NCBI GenBank assembly: GCA_050952065.1
Contig: JBMNKF010000007.1
Location: 310,001-374,000 of the forward strand
Origin: JAXGZG01 sp050952065
GTDB taxonomy: Bacteria > Bacillota > Sulfobacillia > Fermentithermobacillales > Fermentithermobacillaceae
Length of the DNA: 64,000 nt
Direction: 5' to 3'
The notes under the pieces were generated by a model. It was not told the origin of the DNA. It saw nothing but the letters and a program-made list of their open reading frames with translations, and did no database searches. A program made the position numbers and the translations under genes. Positions 59,024 through 64,000 of this stretch are shown here, piece by piece. Positions within the stretch are counted from its first letter, which is position 1, and each line of letters opens with the position of its first letter.

Positions 59024-60019
59024 CTACTCGGTTATTGCGGTCACCGCTCTCTCCAGTACTGAGTCTGGAATGTCGATGCCCACGATTTCCGCTGCATTCA
59101 AGTTTACGATGACCGATATCTCAGATTGGATCTCCACAGGGATATCTCGGGGTTTAGCACCGTTTATGATCTGCAGCGCTTGCATTCCCGTTTGCTTCCC
59201 CAATTGGTAATAGTCCACGCCGGCTGTGGCCAATCCGCCTCTAGATACCGAGTCCCCTTCGGCCGGGAAAAGGGGTATCTTCTCTTCATTACACACCTTG
59301 ACAACAGCTTCTATGGCCGAGACTACAGTGTTGTCACTGGGTACATATATGGCCTCAACCTTGCCAATCAAAGACTGAGCCGCCTGCAGAACCTCACTGG
59401 AGTTGGTTGGTGTGGCTTCCGTTATGGTAAGTCCGTTATCCTCCGCGTATCGCTTGACTTCAGTTACCTGCACTATCGAGTTTTCCTCTCCGCTGTTGTA
59501 GATGACACCCAGTCTGGTGACGCTTGGCATGATCATCCTGATCAAGTCCAGCTGGGTTTCGATGGAGACATAGTCAGACGTGCCAGTGACGTTTGTACCT
59601 GGTTCTTCCAGAGTCTTCACCAATTTGGCTGCTACCGGGTCTGTCACGGCGGTAATCAAGATCGGCACTTCTTTTTCCGCGTTGGCCATCGCTTGAGCGG
59701 CCGGAGTAGCGATGGCTAGGATCAAATCGAACCTTTCTTCGGAAAACTGTTGCGCAATAGAACGGATAGTGGGTTGATCTCCTTCACCGTTTGCGTAGGT
59801 CACACTCAATTTGTCCCCTTCTTCATAGCCGTTGATCTTTAGAAAATCAAGGAAGCCCATTCGGGCAGAGTCTAGCGAAGGGTGGGTGGCGTACTGAATG
59901 ATGCCAACTTTGACAACCCGGGACTCGGGGGATACAGCGGGTTCCTTAGGAGTGCACCCGCCACCGACAATCAACAGGCAAACCGCTAACAGCATTACAG
60001 TCTTGATCATTGTTCGCAT
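59024..60019 (-). CDS. ABC transporter substrate-binding lipoprotein (ABC_sub_bind family)
   Basis: A signal peptide ends in the lipobox VGGGC (Cys about residue 22). The mature protein matches the ABC_sub_bind family: VVKVGIIQYATHPSLDSAR, DLILAIATPAAQAMANAE, VSRGGLATAGVDYYQLGKQTG. Members include the TrpX tryptophan binder and other amino-acid binders. The ATG follows AAGGAGAG. Expression is controlled by the upstream T-box, whose features point to phenylalanine, not tryptophan. Confidence 0.93.
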   Translation of the reverse strand: MRTMIKTVMLLAVCLLIVGGGCTPKEPAVSPESRVVKVGIIQYATHPSLDSARMGFLDFLKINGYEEGDKLSVTYANGEGDQPTIRSIAQQFSEERFDLILAIATPAAQAMANAEKEVPILITAVTDPVAAKLVKTLEEPGTNVTGTSDYVSIETQLDLIRMIMPSVTRLGVIYNSGEENSIVQVTEVKRYAEDNGLTITEATPTNSSEVLQAAQSLIGKVEAIYVPSDNTVVSAIEAVVKVCNEEKIPLFPAEGDSVSRGGLATAGVDYYQLGKQTGMQALQIINGAKPRDIPVEIQSEISVIVNLNAAEIVGIDIPDSVLERAVTAITE

Positions 60020-60160
60020 TTGTCACATCTCTCCTTTGTGTAATCAGGACCGAGACTACTCATTGGCGATGCCGCTTCTGCATCAAGCCTCCTTTCGCAT
60101 TCCACCGTGACTTCTTGCTTGCGGCCAGCTTCGACCAACGAGCGCCGCTGGACAGATGCG

Positions 60161-60198
60161 ATAAAACGAAAACCTTTCGCCCTTAGGGACGAAAGGTT
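60161..60198 (-). terminator. T-box-controlled intrinsic terminator
   Basis: A 9-bp stem (AACCTTTCG with CGAAAGGTT at 60190-60198 and 60171-60179) is followed on the minus strand by TTCGTTTTAT. It begins 8 nt after the T-box sequence and is mutually exclusive with the antiterminator that includes it. Confidence 0.88.
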
Positions 60199-60419
60199 CA
60201 ATCTTCGCGGTACCACCCTATTTGGCAGGCAGACTGCCCGCTCTACAGAAGTACGGGAGAAATCTCCGATACTCTTTCCTTGTAACGGCGGAACCCGGCT
60301 AGGACTACTCTGGTTTCACCCCAGCGGTTTGGAAGGGAACTTCACTCGGTTCAGTTCTAAAGGTGCTTTCAGTCGTGACACCTTCTCCCTGAAGAACCTT
60401 GCCGACCTACTTTCCTTCC
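60161..60419 (-). promoter_or_regulatory. T-box riboswitch upstream of ABC importer (probable UUC/Phe specifier)
   Basis: The T-box motif AGGGTGGTACCGCG lies at 60206-60219 on the minus strand. Stem I is closed by GGAAGG/CCTTCC (60414-60419 with 60331-60336). It holds an AGTA bulge opposite GAA (a loop E/S-turn), placing the specifier one base later as TTC (Phe, 60337-60339); GTT (Val) in an adjacent register is second choice. The antiterminator bulge TGGT would pair with a tRNA ending A73-CCA, fitting Phe or Val and not Trp (G73). It senses uncharged tRNA and antiterminates. Confidence 0.9.
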
Positions 60420-60450
60420 GCATGACCTTTGACCATATTGTGTTTAGTGT

Positions 60451-60479
60451 ATTCTAGGCAGCGGGATTTGGTTTGTCAA
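60451..60479 (-). promoter_or_regulatory. Sigma-A promoter for the T-box ABC transcript
   Basis: The minus strand has a perfect TTGACA, exactly 17 nt, then TAGAAT. Transcription would start near 60444, about 25 nt before Stem I of the T-box. This is the best promoter match in the window. Between the T-box terminator (60161) and the lipoprotein start (60019) nothing further is seen. Confidence 0.85.
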
Positions 60480-60517
60480 ACATATTCTGCAAGAGAAGGT
60501 TTTCTTGGAGCCCGACG

Positions 60518-61957
60518 CTAGGTTCCAAAATAGGAGAAATGCATATAGTCACGCTTTGTACGCCAGTCGGTACCGCCCCAACCCCACCCTCGTGATCGGA
60601 AGGCCTTGACCACATCGCCGTTAGGTTGAATGGAATATGGCGACTCCCCTGGCTTCCAAAATGAGCCAACCCCCACACGACCATCATTCCAGACCTCGTA
60701 GTTTTCGTTGGGGTTGATGTCGATGGCCGTCCCCTTGGGATGCTCACCGCCATAACCAGGTCGGTACCCATGGACACTGTGAATGGGGAAGTGCTCGGGG
60801 CCATTGTAGATCTCATCGAAGATGGCCGCCACGTCATAGGCAACCCACTTGTGTACAGTCACTTTCTTGGTTTTGGTGACCTTTTGACCCGTCTCATCGA
60901 AGTCCCACACTTTGATTTCAACAGTGGTCATGTACTTGGACGCTTCATCTGAGTTTCTGAACTCAAAGCAGCATTCTGAGGTTCCATAGACAGTGATATT
61001 CAAGCGGGCGAATGGTGCGATGACTCTGCGACCCGAGTCGAGCGCCGCGACCGACACCAATAACTGGCCCCCTTCAAGGCTCCGGTTTTGTGGCTGCAAC
61101 ATGATCTTAGTAGCCGTAGTGAAAAAGCGCTGCGTTGAAGTGGCTCCAGGGAAATCGACTTGCACTAGGTATTCGGTAGCCCCCCTCACGGCCCCCCACT
61201 TCAGGGTAACACCTTCATTTACTCGTGTGCATGGTACACATCTTGTTGGGAAGAAGACTTGCGGGGCGCTCAAACTGCTTGTAAACAATGGGGCAGCGTC
61301 AAGCGCTTCCCGGGGCGCGAAGCATAGATACGCCCTGGTCAGCAAAACGATAGCCTGTTCGGCTGTACACGGTTTTTGGGGAAGTAACTTGTCGTTTTCC
61401 CCCTTGATTATCCCAAGGCGCGTCATTGCTGCGCACGGGGTCCTGGCCCAATCGCTGATCTCTCGGAAATCGGCGAACTCCGTTAACGATGCCTGAGCGA
61501 TGTCTCCCTCGAGTCCCTCACCTAGATGGCAGAAAACGATCGCCTGATAGAGCATTTTCGCGATCTGCTCACGACTCAAGGTTTCTTCACGACCGAGGAT
61601 GATACCGCCATCGGCTGCTCTTCCCGTCCCGTTTACGATGCCTGCGGCAAACGCCCTATAATAGTAACTGGGGATATTGTCCTCATGGAAACTTACGTGG
61701 GTTGCTTCGATGATGGACTTACCCAGCAATCTCTCGCACATATTGACTGTAAGTTCAGTGAAAGCGTCCTTTGTGATGTCTGCAGAGTAGGTCTCAATGT
61801 TATCGGCACTGGGGCCGAGAAGCCCCCACTGTCGTGCCAGTTCCAGCTCCATCTCTGCCCAAGGAGATGGGAGTAGTGCCGCGGAGACTGGCTTCGGGAG
61901 CATGAAAGACAGGAAACAAAAGACAAACCCCAGGGCGATAGCACGCCGAATTCTCAC
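60518..61957 (-). CDS. SLH-domain protein with C-terminal M15 peptidase domain
   Basis: The 479 residues have a signal peptide (FVFCFLSFMLPKPVSA), SLH-like repeats (YYYRAFAAGIVNGT, LSREQIAKMLYQ, AMTRLGIIKGENDKLLPQK) that anchor to secondary wall polymers, a fibronectin-like middle segment (VTLKWGAVRGATEYLVQVDF) and a C-terminal D-Ala-D-Ala carboxypeptidase fold: GEHPKGTAIDINPNEN and DYMHFSYFGT give the His-Asp-His zinc set. It probably trims wall peptides outside the cell. The GTG start follows GGGGGAGT. Confidence 0.85.
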   Translation of the reverse strand: MRIRRAIALGFVFCFLSFMLPKPVSAALLPSPWAEMELELARQWGLLGPSADNIETYSADITKDAFTELTVNMCERLLGKSIIEATHVSFHEDNIPSYYYRAFAAGIVNGTGRAADGGIILGREETLSREQIAKMLYQAIVFCHLGEGLEGDIAQASLTEFADFREISDWARTPCAAMTRLGIIKGENDKLLPQKPCTAEQAIVLLTRAYLCFAPREALDAAPLFTSSLSAPQVFFPTRCVPCTRVNEGVTLKWGAVRGATEYLVQVDFPGATSTQRFFTTATKIMLQPQNRSLEGGQLLVSVAALDSGRRVIAPFARLNITVYGTSECCFEFRNSDEASKYMTTVEIKVWDFDETGQKVTKTKKVTVHKWVAYDVAAIFDEIYNGPEHFPIHSVHGYRPGYGGEHPKGTAIDINPNENYEVWNDGRVGVGSFWKPGESPYSIQPNGDVVKAFRSRGWGWGGTDWRTKRDYMHFSYFGT

Positions 61958-62017
61958 GGTTTACTCCCCCGTCGTTCTTAATTCTCGGTAAGACGACTTT
62001 GACGTCAGCACTTTCAA

Positions 62018-62322
62018 CTACTTCGACCTAGACGTTTGCTTCCCTGCAATGTTCACGATGGAGTGGAGAAACGCCGTGAGATTCTTGTGAAACCCACAGG
62101 CTTGCTTGGCAGTCTCAACGGTGAACAGGGGCTCGGAGACTCTGGACCTGGCCGGACCGCGGTGAACTAGCTGTATCGTCTTGGCAACAGGTCCCTCTCC
62201 ATGCACGTGAAATTGGTAGGGCTTTCTGTCTACCGCGCCTATAGACCATTCAATAGCCCTGGCAGAGTCTCAACGTGGCGCGGTTCACACACTCTTTCTA
62301 CTATCGCTTGCCAGGTCACCAC
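62018..62322 (-). pseudogene. Small gene with apparent -1 frameshift, unrecognised
   Basis: Two overlapping minus-strand frames look coding. The first starts at a GTG overlapping the tadG stop (GGAGAGG upstream) and runs WQAIVERVCEPRHVETLPG to a stop near 62239. The second, open from about 62261, continues AIEWSIGAVDRKPYQFHVHG to a stop at 62018 (TVETAKQACGFHKNLTAFL near its end). A single -1 shift near CCAGGGCT would join them into about 100 residues. It may be a broken gene, programmed frameshift or sequence error. The second frame alone gives 62 aa from a GTG at 62206. Confidence 0.42.
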
Positions 62323-62786
62323 TTGGTCCTCTCCACTACAGCCGCTTCGGATAACCAGGTCATGTGAAACCCCGGGTATAGGCCCGGGATCCACCTTAGG
62401 AAGTATGCTTTGGGACTGTACGCGGCTTCCACCGTAACAGAAGGTTCTTGGCATAGTGGTGGGTTCCTGACAGTGGACCATACGGTTATCTCGGAGAGTA
62501 GCGCCATGCATGCCTGCATGTTTTGGACAGCTATCTGTGTGGCTATGGCCTGAGCGGACGTGGGATCAATGAGGACTATGCCTTCCGAAAGACTATCCCA
62601 ATCCAGTGCCTGAGCCCCTGCCAAAGCGCCCAAGTCACACGCAGCTTGGACTGCTTTCTTGGCGCAAGCCGCGATTCCCAAGTCAACAACAAGGCCTGTT
62701 GTAAGGATAGCAATGGGAAGGAACAAGACCACAAGGACCATGACCCCTCCTGTCTGCTCTTGTCCCCATCGCCACAGACTGCGCAT
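62316..62786 (-). CDS. tadG: TadG-like Flp pilus-assembly protein
   Basis: The N-terminal hydrophobic helix (VMVLVVLFLPIAILTTGLVV) followed by DLGIAACAKKAVQAACDLGALAGAQAL is the TadG/TadE-like signature, and the rest is an extracellular domain. The 156-residue protein is much shorter than proteobacterial TadG, which carries a long von Willebrand-like region. The ATG at 62786 lies right after the tadE stop (TAATATG) with AAGG upstream, so it is translationally coupled. Confidence 0.82.
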   Translation of the reverse strand: MRSLWRWGQEQTGGVMVLVVLFLPIAILTTGLVVDLGIAACAKKAVQAACDLGALAGAQALDWDSLSEGIVLIDPTSAQAIATQIAVQNMQACMALLSEITVWSTVRNPPLCQEPSVTVEAAYSPKAYFLRWIPGLYPGFHMTWLSEAAVVERTKW

Positions 62787-62787
62787 A

Positions 62788-63276
62788 TTACCTTGGTACG
62801 AACTCACTTCTGGTCACCGCCTTTGCCGTGAGTCCTATCGTGTGTCCCACAATAGAGCCGATTACCGGGCTTTTCACTCTGTACGAGTACCCTAGTTCTA
62901 CTGTTATCGTGGTACCGTATATGGCCTGTCCGGGCGCTATGCTAGAAGTGACCGAGGATATATCAAACCCGGCTGATGATAGGAGTTCGTTTAGTCTCGA
63001 AAGCGCATTCGGAGTCCTGCCGCCCTCAACCGCACACACTCTTGCCACTTCTCTTGCGGTTGAGGTAAGGACCATCTTATCGTTAAGCAGTAGTCCCGTC
63101 TCCAAGATTGCAAAGAGGATAGTCACCAACAACACTACGACTAGACTGAACTCGGCCACGGCCTGCCCATTTTCGTCTCCGTTCAATGATCTGACAGCCA
63201 TAGATCTTAGTGCGGCGTCATCTTGGGCGTAGGTAAGAACCTGGTCGGGGCCCGGATGCTCGTGGGGAGTATTCAC
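62788..63276 (-). CDS. tadE: TadE-like pseudopilin
   Basis: TadE pseudopilins are processed by the prepilin peptidase and take part in Flp pilus assembly. The signature ENGQAVAEFSLVVVLLVTIL has the Glu five residues into the processed helix. DKMVLTSTAREVARVCAVEG follows. The GTG at 63276 has GGGAGG and gives about 162 residues; a longer frame from 63438 and an ATG at 63201 are alternatives. tadG follows 1 nt later. Confidence 0.85.
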   Translation of the reverse strand: MNTPHEHPGPDQVLTYAQDDAALRSMAVRSLNGDENGQAVAEFSLVVVLLVTILFAILETGLLLNDKMVLTSTAREVARVCAVEGGRTPNALSRLNELLSSAGFDISSVTSSIAPGQAIYGTTITVELGYSYRVKSPVIGSIVGHTIGLTAKAVTRSEFVPR

Positions 63277-63469
63277 AACACCAAACCTCCCGTCTCTATT
63301 GTTCTGACGATTGTCGGCGGGCGGGCCCTTGGGAATTGTTCTAGGAACTCCCCAACGAAGCCCGCCGGCGCCGCCAATGAGGATACACTTGGATAGGTCT
63401 ACAGAACTCAACGAGGGACCACCGGGTATCTCCAGCATGCTATCTGGTGAATGTCTCCGAACCGGGTCT

Positions 63470-63691
63470 TTACGGAGTAGTCCCGCTGTTAATAGCTTGC
63501 GTAACGCCTTCTATCTTGTCACTGAGCGCAGTTCCTAGATTCCCCAACACCGTAATCACCGCTACCGTGACCAATGCGAGCACTAACGCATACTCGGAAA
63601 CGGTAGCCCCTTGCTCACCACTGAGCACCGACTTCACCCTTCCCATGACTCGGTCTCTCCACAGACGAACTTGCACGTATGCCTTCAGCAT
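63470..63691 (-). CDS. flp: Flp/Fap-type pilin
   Basis: Flp is the major subunit of tight-adherence pili. The 73-residue protein has a basic leader, GEQGATVSEYALVLALVTV with cleavage expected after the Gly before ATVSE, and a single helix. The C-terminal NLGTALSDKIEGVTQAI closes it. The ATG has AGGAGGTG. It lies between tadC and tadE. The 190 nt between it and tadE hold no clear gene. Confidence 0.92.
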   Translation of the reverse strand: MLKAYVQVRLWRDRVMGRVKSVLSGEQGATVSEYALVLALVTVAVITVLGNLGTALSDKIEGVTQAINSGTTP

Positions 63692-63704
63692 GTTTTCACC
63701 TCCT

Positions 63705-64000
63705 TTACCAGCGACTTCTAAGAAAACTCAGGACGTGAGGCACGATTGATACGATCAAGACAGGCGGCAGCAGAAACACGACTGTGGCCACTGAGAGTCT
63801 GACAGGAAGCGCGTTGAACCTCTCTTGATCCTCCTGGTAGATGGCATCCTGAGATTCTTCGGCGAGACTCTGGAGCACCATAGAGACTGGGGTGCCGAGG
63901 ATTTCTGCTTGCATGAGCATAGAGGAAAGGCGTTTGGCCTCAGTCACACCATTTCTCTCCATAGCCAATAGTGCCTTGCCCAGGGATTGTCCGCCTTCCA
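63705..64000 (-). CDS. tadC: TadC/type II secretion F-domain protein, partial (N-terminus off window)
   Basis: The visible C-terminal ~98 residues read GGQSLGKALLAMERN, ending in a hydrophobic segment (LSVATVVFLLPPVLIVSIVP). LSSMLMQAEILGTPVSMVLQ is the F-domain repeat found in TadB/TadC inner-membrane platform proteins. The frame is open to the window edge, so the start is outside. flp follows 13 nt downstream. TadC rather than TadB is inferred from position just before the pilin. Confidence 0.85.
   Translation of the reverse strand, partial: EGGQSLGKALLAMERNGVTEAKRLSSMLMQAEILGTPVSMVLQSLAEESQDAIYQEDQERFNALPVRLSVATVVFLLPPVLIVSIVPHVLSFLRSRW

Overview
The window comes from a Gram-positive, endospore-forming member of the Bacillota. 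It carries spore germination receptor genes (gerA/gerB/gerC), the late mother-cell sigma factor sigK, the cortex-lysis pair sleB-ypeB, a CotF-like coat protein, CodY, YtvI, IreB and a T-box. TTG and GTG starts with strong GGAGG sites are frequent. A type V (archaeal-type) fructose-1,6-bisphosphatase points to a clostridial or deep-branching, possibly thermophilic lineage rather than a classical Bacillus. No species is assigned.

Region by region. 1-12.7 kb (minus strand) is a conserved core block: dprA-topA-xerC-hslV-hslU-codY, then a sigma-28 gene behind a c-di-GMP riboswitch, then rpsB-tsf-pyrH-frr-uppS-cdsA and a truncated ytvI. This is the Bacillus subtilis gene order with the large flagellar/chemotaxis operon and trmFO absent. 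12.9-17 kb (plus) is a gerA-gerB-gerC operon followed by rnhB. 17.7-19.6 kb holds yraN and comM, and 19.8-21.3 kb a MATE exporter. 21.3-26.8 kb holds trpS, a possible small membrane protein, a LuxR-type regulator with a degenerate receiver, yqeG, sigK, a penicillin-binding-protein homologue that has lost its catalytic motifs, and an RsfA-like regulator. 26.9-31.6 kb is sugar-nucleotide and glycan metabolism (galU, a GT4 transferase, glgA, galT). 31.7-36.2 kb is spore coat and cortex (repeat-rich coat protein, small coat protein, ypeB, sleB) plus mltG. 36.2-44.9 kb is the proS-alaS-ireB-rhomboid-fbp-aldo/keto reductase-ruvX-DUF1292 run.

44.9-55.2 kb holds two MFS proteins, a DUF554 protein, a second aldo/keto reductase with a ferredoxin tail, an M24 peptidase, an aminotransferase, a second GT4 transferase, and a nucleoside hydrolase/ribokinase salvage pair. 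55.3-57.3 kb is an ECF-type sigma factor translationally coupled to an unrecognised polytopic membrane protein. 57.3-60.5 kb is a three-gene ABC importer under a T-box whose features suit tRNA-Phe rather than tRNA-Trp. 60.5-64 kb is an SLH/M15 cell-wall protein, a frameshifted small gene, and a Tad pilus cluster (tadG, tadE, flp, truncated tadC).

The strongest leads are the c-di-GMP riboswitch on an orphan sigma-28 gene, the non-catalytic PBP beside sigK, the T-box-controlled transporter, the ECF sigma/membrane-protein pair, and the repeat-rich coat protein. No insertion sequences, CRISPR arrays, rRNA or tRNA genes were seen.
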